DNA from: Rhodanobacter sp.
GTDB lineage: Bacteria; Pseudomonadota; Gammaproteobacteria; Xanthomonadales; Rhodanobacteraceae
Direction: 5' to 3'
DNA length: 42,738 nt
NCBI GenBank assembly: GCA_022730075.1
Contig: DZBX01000008.1
Span: forward strand, 1-42,738
The notes beneath the pieces were generated by a model. The model ran no database searches and was not told where the DNA came from. It worked only from the letters and a program-made list of their open reading frames with translations. The position numbers were made by a program, and so were the translations under genes. Shown piece after piece: positions 9,414 through 18,477 of the stretch; within the stretch, counting starts at the first letter, position 1; each line of letters opens with the position of its first letter.

Positions 9414-10085
9414 TCAAGCAAGGCTGGCATCGTCCTGCAGTTGCAGGGGTGCATGCAGGATCTGGCCGCCGCACAGGATCGCCGCACCCTGCATGCGGCA
9501 ACGACCACTGGCCACGGCGGCCACGGCGGCCACCAATAGCTGGTGCTCGAGCGGCAACAGGCGCGCGGCGAGGTCGGCCGGGGTGTCGCCGGGCAGTACC
9601 GGGATGCGCGCCTGCGCCAGCACTGGACCGCCATCGAGCTCGGCGGTGACGAAGTGCACGCTGGCGCCATGTTCGGCATCGCCGGCGGCGAGCACGCGCC
9701 GATGCGTGTCCAGGCCCGCGTATTTGGGCAGCAGCGAGGGGTGGATGTTGAGCATGCGCCCCAGCCACGGTGCGACGGCGGTGGCATCGAGGCGACGCAT
9801 GAAGCCGGCCAGCACGACGAGATCGGGTTGCGCGGCGGCCACCGCGGCCATGAAAGCGCGATCCCAACTGGCGCGGTCACCGCTGCCGCGGCTGTCGCTG
9901 GCATGGGTGGCGATGCCCATGGCGCGCGCGCGCGCCAGCACCGGTGCGTCCCCGCGGTTGCTGGCGAGCAGCGTGATTTCAGCGTGCAAGCGACCGGCCG
10001 CGATCGCCGCGTGCAGCGCATCGAAATTGCTGCCGCGACCGGACGCCAGTACCGCGAGACGCGGCATGCGCGACGCATCATTCAC
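9414..10085 (-). CDS. purN: Phosphoribosylglycinamide formyltransferase, PurN
   Basis: The folate-dependent GAR transformylase (third step of purine synthesis), about 223 residues. [12 protein letters not shown] is the phosphate-binding loop. The catalytic Asn and His are in [12 protein letters not shown], and the catalytic Asp lies in the segment ending ELDGGPVL. The GTG at 10085 forms a four-base GTGA overlap with the purM stop. An ATG six codons later (10067, [10 protein letters not shown]) is an equally plausible start. The C-terminus extends beyond the core in a helix-rich tail. Coupling to purM is the usual arrangement. Confidence 0.94.
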   Translation of the reverse strand: MNDASRMPRLAVLASGRGSNFDALHAAIAAGRLHAEITLLASNRGDAPVLARARAMGIATHASDSRGSGDRASWDRAFMAAVAAAQPDLVVLAGFMRRLDATAVAPWLGRMLNIHPSLLPKYAGLDTHRRVLAAGDAEHGASVHFVTAELDGGPVLAQARIPVLPGDTPADLAARLLPLEHQLLVAAVAAVASGRCRMQGAAILCGGQILHAPLQLQDDASLA

Positions 10086-11137
10086 CGGCGCGCGATATGC
10101 ACGCGCGGCTGCCCGGCGCGCGCCGGCACCACGCTGCCGATGGTCCAGTGCGCCAGGCCGGCGCGCGTCAGCCAGGCGCTGCTGGCGGCGACCTGCTCCG
10201 CAGCCACCAGCACCACGAAACCGATGCCGCAATTGAAGGTGCGCCACAGCTCGGCATCGCTGAGCTGTCCGGTTTCGGCCAGCCATGCGAACAATGGCGG
10301 CAGCGGCCAAGCACTGGCGTCGATGTCCAGCGCCAGCGTCGCGGGCACCACGCGGATGATGTTTTCGGTAAGGCCACCGCCGGTGATGTGCGCCATGGCG
10401 TGTGGCGGCAGTTCGGCCAGCAGTTGCAGCATGGGCTTGACGTAAATCGTGGTGGGCGCCAGCAATGCTTCGGCCAGCGTGCTGCCGCCGAGATCCAGAT
10501 CCCAGGGTTTGCCGGCGCGTTCGAGAATGCGCCGGATCAGCGAGAAGCCGTTGGCGTGCGCGCCGCTGGAAGCGATGCCGAGCAACATGTCGCCGGCCTG
10601 CACCCGCTTGCCGTCGAGCAGCGCGCTCTTTTCCACCGCGCCGACGCAAAATCCGGCGAGGTCGTACTCGCCGGCCGCGTACATGTCCGGCATCTCCGCG
10701 GTTTCACCACCGACCAGCGCGCAGCCAGCCAGTACGCAGCCGCGCGCGATACCGGCGATGACGCGCTCGGCCACATCCACATCGAGCTTGCCGGTGGCGA
10801 AGTAATCCAGAAAAAACAGCGGTTCAGCGCCCTGCACCAGCACGTCGTTCACGCACATGGCCACCAGATCGATGCCGATGCCGTCGTGGCGGCCGAGCTC
10901 CTGCGCCAGCTTCAGCTTGGTGCCGACGCCATCGGTGCCGGACACCAGCACCGGCTCGCGATAGCGGCCGCCGAGCTCGAACAGCGCGCCGAACCCGCCC
11001 AGTCCGCCCATGACCCCGGCACGCAGCGTGCGCGCAACGTGCGGCTTGATGCGCTCGACCAGCGCCGCACCGGCGTCGATGTCCACGCCAGCGGCACGGT
11101 AAGTGAGGCGATCGGGCTCGGAGCTCATGGTCGTCAT
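10082..11137 (-). CDS. purM: Phosphoribosylformylglycinamidine cyclo-ligase (AIR synthetase)
   Basis: A 351-residue AIRS that closes the imidazole ring of purines using ATP. Hallmarks are [11 protein letters not shown] at the N-terminus, GFGALFEL, the ATP/substrate loop [15 protein letters not shown], and [11 protein letters not shown]. The C-terminal AIRS_C domain has [11 protein letters not shown]. It is the first gene of the purM-purN-DUF3108 unit and is divergent from the DUF2066 gene. A TATCAT -10-like hexamer on the minus strand at 11169-11174 lies about 32 bases before the ATG. Confidence 0.97.
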   Translation of the reverse strand: MTTMSSEPDRLTYRAAGVDIDAGAALVERIKPHVARTLRAGVMGGLGGFGALFELGGRYREPVLVSGTDGVGTKLKLAQELGRHDGIGIDLVAMCVNDVLVQGAEPLFFLDYFATGKLDVDVAERVIAGIARGCVLAGCALVGGETAEMPDMYAAGEYDLAGFCVGAVEKSALLDGKRVQAGDMLLGIASSGAHANGFSLIRRILERAGKPWDLDLGGSTLAEALLAPTTIYVKPMLQLLAELPPHAMAHITGGGLTENIIRVVPATLALDIDASAWPLPPLFAWLAETGQLSDAELWRTFNCGIGFVVLVAAEQVAASSAWLTRAGLAHWTIGSVVPARAGQPRVHIARR

Positions 11138-11168
11138 GGGGCGCGGGCAGCGGAAAAGTCAGCGCAGC

Positions 11169-11174
11169 ATGATA
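11169..11174 (-). promoter_or_regulatory. Possible -10 element for purM
   Basis: Read on the minus strand the hexamer is TATCAT, a good -10 match, which would start transcription about 25 bases before the purM ATG. I see no convincing -35 at the usual distance, so this is a weak call based on position and one hexamer. Confidence 0.25.
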
Positions 11175-11268
11175 GCAGCGGCTTAACGCGCGCTCGCGTC
11201 GCGCATTGGACGTCGCCGCGGCGATTGGGCAGACTGCCGGGGCTTTGTCCGCCGTATATGGAGGCGCC

Positions 11269-12246
11269 ATGCGCGCAATTGGCTTGACTGTGCTGCTGTT
11301 GCTCTGCGCCACCTGTGGTGGCGTGGCGCGTGCGTCCGCTGCGCCGTATCACGCCACCGTGCCCGTGGCCGACACCACCAGCGTGGCGCGCAATCAGGCC
11401 ATCGTGCAGGCCGCGGCCGCAGTGATGGTGCGGCTCAGCGGCAACCCGCAGGTCATGACGCTGCCGGGCGTGGCCACGGCGCTGAGCAGCGCGCCGTCGC
11501 TGGTCAATGATTACCGCTACACGCAAGGCCCGGCAGGCGCGTTGATGCTGGAGGTAGGCTTCGATCCGCAGGCCTTGCTGGGCCTGGCGCGACAACTGGT
11601 GCTGCCGATCTGGCCGGCACCGCGCCCGCCGGTGCTGGCCGAGATCCGTTTCAACGGACAGCCGCTGGATGCGGCCACGGCCGCGCCCCTGCTGGCCGCG
11701 GGTGCCGCGCGTGGTATCGATTTCGTGTTGCCGCAGGCGGGCGCGCCGGCGGCCACGGCGCTGCGGGCTGCCGATCCGACGGCCCTCGATGCGCTGGCGC
11801 GTCAGTACCGAACCGGCCTCGCGCTGATCGGCAACATCACCCCCGGCGGCGGCAGTTGGACCCTGGTCATGGGCGCCGCCAGCAAAACCTGGCAGGCACC
11901 GCCCGGCAGCATGGCCGATATGTTGGCCGCGGCTGGCAATGCCTCCGCCGATCGTTTGCTGGCGCGCTTCGCGGCCGCACCCGGCGCGGCATCCGGCGTA
12001 CCCGAACACCTGTGGGTGGGCCACCTGCGCAGCGCCGAGGATTATGCCGCGTTGATGGCGCTGCTGCGCCGCGATCCACGCATCCGCGCGGCGCTGCCGA
12101 TGCAGGCCTCCGGCAACAGCCTGATGCTGACGTTGCGCCTGGATGCGCCGCTGACCACGGTCGCCGCTGACCTGGCGGCTAGCGGGCACCTGGTCAATGC
12201 GGCGGTGCAACCCGGCGCCGATGTGACCCTGGACTGGGTGCGCTGA
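11269..12246 (+). CDS. DUF2066 domain protein, exported
   Basis: A 325-residue protein of the DUF2066 family, of unknown function. The N-terminus (MRAIGLTVLLLLCATCGGVARASA) is a signal peptide or lipoprotein-like leader. Then comes YHATVPVADTTSVARNQAIVQAAAAVMVRLSGN, the family's signature opening, and a beta/alpha domain to about residue 140. The C-terminal half is Ala-rich and ends with a segment that resembles a small ferredoxin-like or BON-like fold. The ATG at 11269 has a GGAGG about six bases upstream. It is divergent from purM and followed by a phospholipid synthase-like gene and an AI-2E permease, an order seen in Xanthomonadales. The role may concern the envelope, but this is only inferred from its neighbours. 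Confidence 0.78.
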   Translation: MRAIGLTVLLLLCATCGGVARASAAPYHATVPVADTTSVARNQAIVQAAAAVMVRLSGNPQVMTLPGVATALSSAPSLVNDYRYTQGPAGALMLEVGFDPQALLGLARQLVLPIWPAPRPPVLAEIRFNGQPLDAATAAPLLAAGAARGIDFVLPQAGAPAATALRAADPTALDALARQYRTGLALIGNITPGGGSWTLVMGAASKTWQAPPGSMADMLAAAGNASADRLLARFAAAPGAASGVPEHLWVGHLRSAEDYAALMALLRRDPRIRAALPMQASGNSLMLTLRLDAPLTTVAADLAASGHLVNAAVQPGADVTLDWVR

Positions 12247-12253
12247 GGCCCCC

Positions 12254-12853
12254 ATGCAGCGCGTTGTCGCCTCGCCGCCAGACGCCGCCACGCGCTGGCG
12301 CCACCTGCCCAACCTGCTGAGCGCGCTGCGCCTGCTGTTGGCGCTGCCGGTGGCACTGGCAATCGGCTACCGTGACTATCCGACTGCACTCGTACTTGCG
12401 GCGTTGGCGGCGCTGTCCGATGCGCTGGACGGATTCCTGGCGCGGCGCTTTCGCTGGCAAAGCCGGCTCGGCGCGACGCTGGACCCGCTGGCCGACAAAC
12501 TGCTGCTGGTCGGCTGCTTCATCGCGCTGACCTATGTCGGCGCGGTGCCGCTGGAGTTGACCCTGCTGGTGCTGGCACGCGACGTGGTGATCGTCGCCGG
12601 TGCGCTGGCCTGGCGCGTGCTGCTGGGACCGCTGACTGCGCGTCCGAGCCTGCTGTCCAAGCTCAACACGCTGGCGCAGATCGGCTTCGTGCTGGCGGTG
12701 CTGCTGACCCTGGTGTGGTCGCAGGCAATGCCGCCGCCGTTGCGCGGCCCGGCGTGGGCGGTGGGCGCGCTGACCGTGGCCAGTGGTATCGACTATGTGC
12801 TGCGCTGGGGCGTGCGTGCGCGCCGCGCGTGGCGTAAGCGGGAGCAACGTTGA
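12254..12853 (+). CDS. CDP-alcohol phosphatidyltransferase family protein
   Basis: A 199-residue integral membrane enzyme with the complete CDP-alcohol phosphotransferase motif D-x2-DG-x2-AR-x8-G-x3-D-x3-D: DALDGFLARRF at about residues 56-66, then LGATLDPLADK. These aspartates bind the metal and CDP-diacylglycerol. It starts with the usual LPNLLSALRLLLALP amphipathic segment, and about five further hydrophobic helices follow. It resembles PgsA-type synthases, but the acceptor (glycerol-3-phosphate, phosphatidylglycerol or other) cannot be told from sequence alone, so I give no symbol. Its stop overlaps the next start in TGATG. Confidence 0.88.
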   Translation: MQRVVASPPDAATRWRHLPNLLSALRLLLALPVALAIGYRDYPTALVLAALAALSDALDGFLARRFRWQSRLGATLDPLADKLLLVGCFIALTYVGAVPLELTLLVLARDVVIVAGALAWRVLLGPLTARPSLLSKLNTLAQIGFVLAVLLTLVWSQAMPPPLRGPAWAVGALTVASGIDYVLRWGVRARRAWRKREQR

Positions 12854-14010
12854 TGGGTCCGCAAGGTCAGTACCGGTTGCAGCTGGCCATGCTGGCCGCG
12901 GTCATCGGCTTCGTGCTGTGGCTTCTGGCGCCGGTGCTGACGCCGTTCGTGCTGGCTGCGCTGCTGGCCTACATCGCCGATCCGCTGGCCGATCGCCTGC
13001 AGCGCCACATGTCGCGCACGCTGGCGGTGACCGTGGTGTTTATCTTGTTCAGTCTCGCGCTACTGCTGCTGCTGGCATTGCTGGTGCCGCTGCTCGAGCA
13101 TCAGGCGGCCCGCGCCGTGGCGGCGATGCCTGCGGCGCTGGCGTGGTTCCGTGCAACGGCCGCGCCGTGGCTGGCGCAGCACCTGCATCTGCCGCCGGAG
13201 TTGTTCGATCCGCAGCATGTCATCAACCTGCTGCAACAGCACTGGCAGCAGGCGGGTGGCATCGCCGCCGCGTTGCTCGGGCATGTCACGCGCTCGGGGC
13301 TGGCGTTGCTCGAATGGGCCACCAATCTGGTGCTGGTGCCGGTGGTGTTTTTCTATCTGCTGCGCGACTGGGACGCGCTGGTGGCGCGCGTGCGTGAACT
13401 GCTGCCGCGCCACATCGAACCCACGTTCACGCGTCTGGCGCGCGAATCCGATGCCGTGCTGGGCGCGTTCTTCAAGGGCCAGCTGCTGGTGATGCTGGGC
13501 CTCGGCATCTACTACGCCCTGGGCCTGAGCCTGATCGCGCGATTGGGCCTGGGACCGATGATCGGCCTGCTCGCCGGACTGGTCAGTTTCGTGCCGTATC
13601 TGGGCTTCATCACCGGCCTGATCGCGGCGTTGATCGCGGTGCTGGCGCAGTACGGTGGCGATTGGCTGCACATCGTCCTGGTGCTGGGGGTGTTCGCCGT
13701 CGGCCAAGTGCTGGAAAGTTACGTGCTGGTGCCGCGCCTGGTCGGCAACAGGATCGGCCTGCACCCGGTCGCGGTGATTTTCGCGGTGCTGGCCGGCGCC
13801 CAGTTGTTCGGCTTCTTCGGGATACTGATGGCGTTGCCGGTGGCGGCGGTGGCGGTGGTGCTGCTGAATTACGCCCACGAACGCTACGTGGCCAGCGCGC
13901 TGTATACACGGGAGGAGGAGGCCACGCCTCGTGCAGACAGCGAATCCGCACCGGAGATGGGTGCGCCCACTGCGGACAAATCCGAAGTCGACATGCATGA
14001 ACCCGACTGA
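12853..14010 (+). CDS. AI-2E/PerM family membrane permease
   Basis: A 385-residue inner-membrane protein of the AI-2E transporter (PerM) superfamily. It has hydrophobic helices near residues 10-45 and 55-80, a long soluble middle segment, then five or so helices, with the conserved VFFYLLRDWDALV and the C-terminal VPRLVGNRIGLHPVAVIFAV typical of the family. Members transport varied or unknown small molecules; AI-2 export applies only to a few. The last 40 residues are hydrophilic and acidic. Translation is coupled to the upstream gene (TGATG) and overlaps hda by 14 bases. In Xanthomonadales this gene often precedes hda. Confidence 0.88.
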   Translation: MGPQGQYRLQLAMLAAVIGFVLWLLAPVLTPFVLAALLAYIADPLADRLQRHMSRTLAVTVVFILFSLALLLLLALLVPLLEHQAARAVAAMPAALAWFRATAAPWLAQHLHLPPELFDPQHVINLLQQHWQQAGGIAAALLGHVTRSGLALLEWATNLVLVPVVFFYLLRDWDALVARVRELLPRHIEPTFTRLARESDAVLGAFFKGQLLVMLGLGIYYALGLSLIARLGLGPMIGLLAGLVSFVPYLGFITGLIAALIAVLAQYGGDWLHIVLVLGVFAVGQVLESYVLVPRLVGNRIGLHPVAVIFAVLAGAQLFGFFGILMALPVAAVAVVLLNYAHERYVASALYTREEEATPRADSESAPEMGAPTADKSEVDMHEPD

Positions 14011-14707
14011 GGCACGGCAATTGCCGCTGGCGCTGCGCTGGCCGCCGCGCCAGCGTTTCGAGCATTTCCGCAGCGCGCCTGGCAACGCACCCGCGCTGGC
14101 CGCGGTGCAGGCGCTGGCGCTCGGCACGCAGGCGCCGTGGGTATTGCTCAGCGGTCCTTCCGGCAGCGGCAAGACGCATCTGCTGGTCGCCGCCTGTCAG
14201 GCCGCGCAAGCGGCTGGTCGCCGTGCGCAATATCTGGACGCCGCGCGCCTGCGCGCTGATGCCGGCGCGCTGCGCGCGCTCGGCGGCGCCGAACTGTTGG
14301 CGCTGGACGATGTGCAGGCGCTGGCCGGCCACGCCGAGGCCGAGCACGCCCTGTTCGACCTGTACAACCATCTGCGCGCGGAACGCTCCAGCCTGTTGCT
14401 GGCCAGCGCACAGCCACTGCCGGCGTTGATGCTGGGCCTGCCGGATCTGCGTTCGCGCCTGGGTGCCTGCGTGCAGGCAGCGCTGAGCGCGCTGGACGAG
14501 CCGGCGCGCCGTGCGCTGGTGCAGGAATGGGCCGCCGCGCGCGGTATCGACCTGGAACCGGTCGTGCTCGACTGGCTGTTCGCACGCGCGGCGCGCGATC
14601 TGCGCAGCCTGCACGAGTTGTTCGAACGCATCGACCGCGCCGCGCTGGCCGGACGCCGGCGCATCACCATCCCGTTTCTGCGCGGCTTGCTGGCCGGGCG
14701 CGATTGA
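13997..14707 (+). CDS. hda: DnaA regulatory inactivator Hda
   Basis: A 236-residue AAA+ protein related to DnaA domain III. With the DNA-loaded sliding clamp, Hda stimulates hydrolysis of DnaA-ATP and so limits initiation. Residues 8-13, QLPLAL, match the clamp-binding motif near the N-terminus of Hda. Walker A is GPSGSGKT at 53-60, Walker B is LLALDDVQAL, and RDLRSLHELF is the sensor-2 helix. Walker A is complete, so nucleotide binding is likely. The ATG at 13997 overlaps the end of the permease gene. The gene converges on corA with an 11-base gap. Confidence 0.92.
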   Translation: MNPTEARQLPLALRWPPRQRFEHFRSAPGNAPALAAVQALALGTQAPWVLLSGPSGSGKTHLLVAACQAAQAAGRRAQYLDAARLRADAGALRALGGAELLALDDVQALAGHAEAEHALFDLYNHLRAERSSLLLASAQPLPALMLGLPDLRSRLGACVQAALSALDEPARRALVQEWAAARGIDLEPVVLDWLFARAARDLRSLHELFERIDRAALAGRRRITIPFLRGLLAGRD

Positions 14708-14718
14708 TGGCGCCTTGA

Positions 14719-15744
14719 CTACAGCCAGCGCGCGCGCTTGAGCATCAGATAGAGACCGCCGCACAGGATCAGGGTGAACACGATCAGTGCCGGGTAGGCC
14801 CAGGGCTGGTCCAGCTCGGGCATGTGGCGGAAGTTCATGCCGAACCAGCCGGTGAGCAGGGTCGGCACGGCCAGCAGTGCGGCCCAGCCGGCAAGGCGCT
14901 TGACGACCTCGTTCTGGTTGAGTGTGACCAGCGAGACCGACACGTTCATCGCCGCGCCGAGCATTTCACGCATCGCGCCAACCGCGTCGTTGATGCGGTT
15001 GGCGTGGTCGTTGACGTCGCGGAAGTAGGGGCGCACGGTTTCCGGGATGAACGCCGGGTGCAAGCGTTCGAGCTGGGCCAGCACGTCCTGCAGCGGCGCC
15101 ACCGCCAGGCGCAGGCGCGTCAGTTCGCGTTGCATGCCGTACAGGCGCTTGAGCGTACCGCGCTGCCACTGCCTGGCGAAGATCGCGCTCTCCAGATCCT
15201 CCAGTTCGGCCTGGTAGGTTTCCAGGATCGGCATGTAGCCATCGACGATGGCATCCAGCACCGCGTACAGCGCGTAACCCGGTCCTTGCGCCAGCAGCGC
15301 GGGGTTCTGTTCGGCGGCGCGGCGCACTGGCGCATAGCTGGGCGAGCTGCCGTGGCGCACGCTGAGGATGTAATGGGCGCCGAGAAACACGTGCGTCTCG
15401 CCGAAGCTGACGCGCGCGCCATCGCGTGCCGCGGTGCGCGCCACCACGAACAGGCTGTCGCCGTAGGGCTCGATCTTGGGCCGCTGGTGCGCGTTGCGCG
15501 CATCCTCCACGGCCAGTGGGTGCAGCGAGAATTCTTCCTGCATGCGTGCCAGCAGCGCGTCATCCGGCTCGTACAGGCCGACCCAGACGAAACGCCCGGC
15601 TTCGCGCAGCGTGTCGCTGATCGCGTCCAGTTCGATGTCGCCCAGGCGCTGGCCATCGTGCTGGTACGCGACGCAGGCAATCAAGCCAGGCGTGGCGCCG
15701 GCTGGGCCTGCAGGCGGATGTTGCGTGGTTGCGCGACTGGACAT
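14719..15744 (-). CDS. corA: Magnesium/cobalt transporter CorA
   Basis: A 341-residue CorA-type divalent cation channel. The large N-terminal cytoplasmic domain (to about 280) is followed by two C-terminal helices. The first ends in the selectivity-filter motif GMNF (TGWFGMNFRHMPELD), the second is YPALIVFTLILCGGLYLML, and a basic tail KRARWL follows. The long stalk helix with ELTRLRLAVAPLQDVL is also typical. corC, another gene linked to Mg/Co resistance, lies two genes away on the same strand. The membrane position and motif make the family secure; Mg2+ as the main substrate is inferred. Confidence 0.95.
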   Translation of the reverse strand: MSSRATTQHPPAGPAGATPGLIACVAYQHDGQRLGDIELDAISDTLREAGRFVWVGLYEPDDALLARMQEEFSLHPLAVEDARNAHQRPKIEPYGDSLFVVARTAARDGARVSFGETHVFLGAHYILSVRHGSSPSYAPVRRAAEQNPALLAQGPGYALYAVLDAIVDGYMPILETYQAELEDLESAIFARQWQRGTLKRLYGMQRELTRLRLAVAPLQDVLAQLERLHPAFIPETVRPYFRDVNDHANRINDAVGAMREMLGAAMNVSVSLVTLNQNEVVKRLAGWAALLAVPTLLTGWFGMNFRHMPELDQPWAYPALIVFTLILCGGLYLMLKRARWL

Positions 15745-15777
15745 GCCGCGATTGTGGCCGAGTTGCTTTGCGCGTGC

Positions 15778-17007
15778 TCAGCGCGCCGCGCGCGTCCGCC
15801 ACAGCGCCCACGCCAGCGCCAGATTCAACGGCAGCGCGAACAGGATCCAGTGCAGGTTGGCCTGCACGAACCAGGGCGTGAGCTTGGCCAGCAAGCCGCA
15901 TACGCTGAGCGCGGCCAGCACCAGCGCAAGGACCCGCGTCCAGTGGCGCGCCACGCGGCGCGTGCCCGAGCCACGCAGCAGCGGCCAGATCAGCAACAAC
16001 AGCATGGGATCGAACTGCAGCAGATTCTCGTTGGCCCAGGCGGCGCGATGCGAGGTCAGCGTCCACAGCGCCAGCATGATCAGCCCGGTCAAGCCGCCAA
16101 GCAGCGCATACAGGCCAGCCGCCGCCGCGCCCAGCCGGCGTGACATGGCGCCGGCGCGCGCGCGCGCGCCCCACAGCAGCAGGGTCGCCCAGCCCAGTCC
16201 GATCGCCAGCAGCGGCCAGCGCAATGCCGGCGGCAGCGCCGGGGGCGGCGCCACATCGCCGGCGTAGATCAGGCGCGAGGACACGACCAGTGGCTGCGTG
16301 CCGCCGTGTCCGCTGGGCACGCGCACATGCCGCACCAGGTCGGAAAGCGTGACCGGCAGGAAGCTGTCCTGCCATTGCGTCAGCGGCCGGTCGGCGCGCG
16401 GGCCGAGGGCCAGATCGACCAGCAGCATCAGCGGCAGGTCGTGCGCCAGCATGCGTTCGGACTGGCTGCGGAAGGTGCGCGCGCCGGCTGATTGTTGCGT
16501 CTGCGCCTGGATCGCGCCGCCCAGCGCGCGGTTGAGCGCATCGCGCACGCGCGTGGCGCAGTTGTCATAGAAGTAGTCGTAGCGGTAACGACGGTTCTGC
16601 GGCTGATCGTTCCACAGCAGGAAATCGCGCAGCGCCGAGGCCTGCGCGGGGGTGAAAGCGAGCTTTTCGATGCGCACCGCGCGTCCGGCGCCGATGTAAC
16701 TGGCGATCTCGGGGCCGGCGTATTCGGCGTCCATGCTGTACAGCATGTGGCCGCGGATGAACTTGAGGAAGAAATCGTGGACGTCGAAGTCGAACACGCC
16801 GTAGTTGAAGCTGACCGCCTCGCCGCTGCGCGTGTCGCGCAGGATGATGGCGACGTGGCCGAATCGTTCCCAGTACACGCGCCCGGGGCCGTACGTGACC
16901 AGCTCGACCCGCAGGTCACGCCCCGGCGCGTGGCCGATGCCGGCGTGCGCAAGCGGCGCCAGCACGAGCAGCAGCACCAGCATGAGCAGACGCCGCACTG
17001 GGGTCAT
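15778..17007 (-). CDS. DUF4105 (Lnb N-terminal-like) membrane protein
   Basis: A 409-residue protein with a signal peptide (LLMLVLLLVLAPLAHA), then a DUF4105 domain of NlpC/P60-like papain fold. A conserved His is at H51 in ERFGHVAII and the likely nucleophile Cys at C150 in YDYFYDNCATRVRD. A Tyr/Phe-rich FDFDVHDFFLKFIRGHMLY stretch lies between. The C-terminal part has about five membrane helices. The family is predicted to be cysteine hydrolases of the envelope, with no agreed substrate. Its start overlaps the corC stop (ATGA), so the two are co-translated. A (GC)8 run lies inside the coding sequence at 16154-16169. Confidence 0.82.
   Translation of the reverse strand: MTPVRRLLMLVLLLVLAPLAHAGIGHAPGRDLRVELVTYGPGRVYWERFGHVAIILRDTRSGEAVSFNYGVFDFDVHDFFLKFIRGHMLYSMDAEYAGPEIASYIGAGRAVRIEKLAFTPAQASALRDFLLWNDQPQNRRYRYDYFYDNCATRVRDALNRALGGAIQAQTQQSAGARTFRSQSERMLAHDLPLMLLVDLALGPRADRPLTQWQDSFLPVTLSDLVRHVRVPSGHGGTQPLVVSSRLIYAGDVAPPPALPPALRWPLLAIGLGWATLLLWGARARAGAMSRRLGAAAAGLYALLGGLTGLIMLALWTLTSHRAAWANENLLQFDPMLLLLIWPLLRGSGTRRVARHWTRVLALVLAALSVCGLLAKLTPWFVQANLHWILFALPLNLALAWALWRTRAAR
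16154..16169. repeat. (GC)8 dinucleotide run inside the DUF4105 gene
   Basis: Sixteen bases of uninterrupted GC alternate within the coding sequence and encode part of an Ala-Arg stretch between two membrane segments. Such runs can slip by two bases, which would shift the frame here and remove the C-terminal membrane helices. No evidence of actual length variation can be seen from one sequence. Confidence 0.6.
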
Positions 17008-17840
17008 GCCGGGCGCGTCACGCGTACCTGCAACACGCGTCGGTCGTCCGCTGCGGTGATGCGGAAGGCGTGACCATCGAGCACGGTTTCCTCGTCGCGC
17101 TCCGGCAGGTGACCAATGGCATCGGTGACCAGACCGCCGACGGTATCGAAATCCTCATCGGAAAACTGCGTGTCGAAGTGCTCGTTGAAATCTTCGATCG
17201 GCGTCAGTGCGTCGACCAGGAAACTGCCGTCTGCTTGTGACTGGATCTGCGGCGCTTCCTCGTCATCGTGCTCGTCATCGATCTCGCCGACGATTTCCTC
17301 GAGCACATCCTCGATGGTGATCAGTCCGGCCACGCCGCCGTATTCATCGACCACCACGGCCATGTGGTTGCGGGTCAGGCGAAACTCGCCCAGCAGCACG
17401 TTGAGGTGCATCGATTCAGGGATCAGCGCCGCCGGGCGCAGCAGGCTGGCCAGCGCGAAATCGACGCTGCGATCGTGAAAGCGCAGCAGATCCTTGGCCA
17501 ACAGCACGCCGAGGATCTCGTCCTTGTCCTCGCCGTGCACCGGGAAGCGCGAATGCCCGGTTTCGGTGACCGTGGCCAGGATCTGCGCGAAGCTCGCGTC
17601 GGCCGGGATCATCACCATCTGCGCACGCGGCACCATGGCGTCGGCGACGCGCAGACCGCTGACTTCCAGCGCGCCTTCGACCATGGCGAGGGTGTCGCGC
17701 GTGATCAAGCCGTTGTTGGCGGCGAGGCGGAGTTCTTCGAGCAGGTCGGCCTGGTTGCGCGGCTCGCCTGCGAGCATCTGGCCCAGGCGACCCCAGAATG
17801 AGCGTCGCGCCGGACCGCTGGTACTCGGACCTTCGTTCAT
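17004..17840 (-). CDS. corC: CorC/HlyC family protein, CBS domains (YbeX)
   Basis: A 278-residue cytosolic CorC. After a short variable N-terminus, GALEVSGLRVADAMVPRAQMV opens the first CBS domain and the second runs through ILGVLLAKDLLRF to VVVDEYGGVAGLITIEDVLEEIVGEIDDEHD. The CorC_HlyC domain with DFNEHFDTQFSDEDFDTVGG fills the C-terminus. There are no membrane helices, so it is the soluble YbeX type. E. coli YbeX is linked to Mg/Co efflux and ribosome maintenance. It belongs to the conserved miaB-ybeZ-ybeY-ybeX group, although miaB has been separated here. The ATG at 17840 matches the usual start, since the frame upstream is unlike the family. Confidence 0.95.
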   Translation of the reverse strand: MNEGPSTSGPARRSFWGRLGQMLAGEPRNQADLLEELRLAANNGLITRDTLAMVEGALEVSGLRVADAMVPRAQMVMIPADASFAQILATVTETGHSRFPVHGEDKDEILGVLLAKDLLRFHDRSVDFALASLLRPAALIPESMHLNVLLGEFRLTRNHMAVVVDEYGGVAGLITIEDVLEEIVGEIDDEHDDEEAPQIQSQADGSFLVDALTPIEDFNEHFDTQFSDEDFDTVGGLVTDAIGHLPERDEETVLDGHAFRITAADDRRVLQVRVTRPA

Positions 17841-17925
17841 TGCCTGTATGCACCACGCCCGTGTCGGGCAGGACGCAAAATCATAGCGGAAAACCGCATG
17901 ACTGCGATGACCGCCGCGCCCGCGC

Positions 17926-18471
17926 TCAGCGCGGACGGTATGGGTCCTCGATGTCCAGGGTGGCCAGCGCGGCGATTTCGAGCGCTTCCATGCGTGCCGC
18001 GTCATCGCGCCTGACGTGATCGTAACCGAGCAGATGCAGCACGCCGTGGACGCTCATGTGCGCGCAATGTGCGGCCAGGGGCTTGCCCTGCGCGCGTGCC
18101 TCGCGTGCCAGCACCGGCGCGCACAGCACCAGATCGCCCAGCAACGGCAGGTTCACGTGCGCCGGCAGTTCGGCCGCAAACGACAGCACGTTGGTGGCGT
18201 AATCGCGGCCGCGATAGCGCCGGTTCAACGCGCGACCCTCGTGCGTGCCGACCAGACGCAGCGACAGCTCGGCCGGCGCGCGATATGCCGCGATGCTCAG
18301 TGCTGCCGCGACCCAGCGCCGGAACGATGGCGCCGCCGGCAGGCCGCGGCGCGACACGGCATAGTTCAGGTGCAGGCGCAAGGCCGGCGCGTTGCCTTCC
18401 GTGCCGGCTGTCCGGCGTCGGGGGGCGCCATGACGCGGCGTCGGGCGCGAACCGCGCATGTCCATTTCCAT
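17926..18471 (-). CDS. ybeY: rRNA maturation endoribonuclease YbeY
   Basis: A 181-residue metal-dependent RNase/UPF0054 protein needed for 16S rRNA 3' end processing and ribosome quality control. The zinc motif HGVLHLLGYDH is complete (three His in H-x3-H-x5-H), and NRRYRGRDYATNVLSF is the conserved upstream segment. The first 30 residues are Arg/Pro-rich and are absent from typical 155-160-residue YbeY. In-frame ATGs at 18465 and 18459 are close alternatives, but no start codon was seen nearer the family's normal beginning. It begins six bases after the phoH stop and is followed by corC. Confidence 0.95.
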   Translation of the reverse strand: MEMDMRGSRPTPRHGAPRRRTAGTEGNAPALRLHLNYAVSRRGLPAAPSFRRWVAAALSIAAYRAPAELSLRLVGTHEGRALNRRYRGRDYATNVLSFAAELPAHVNLPLLGDLVLCAPVLAREARAQGKPLAAHCAHMSVHGVLHLLGYDHVRRDDAARMEALEIAALATLDIEDPYRPR

Positions 18472-18477
18472 CGCGAA

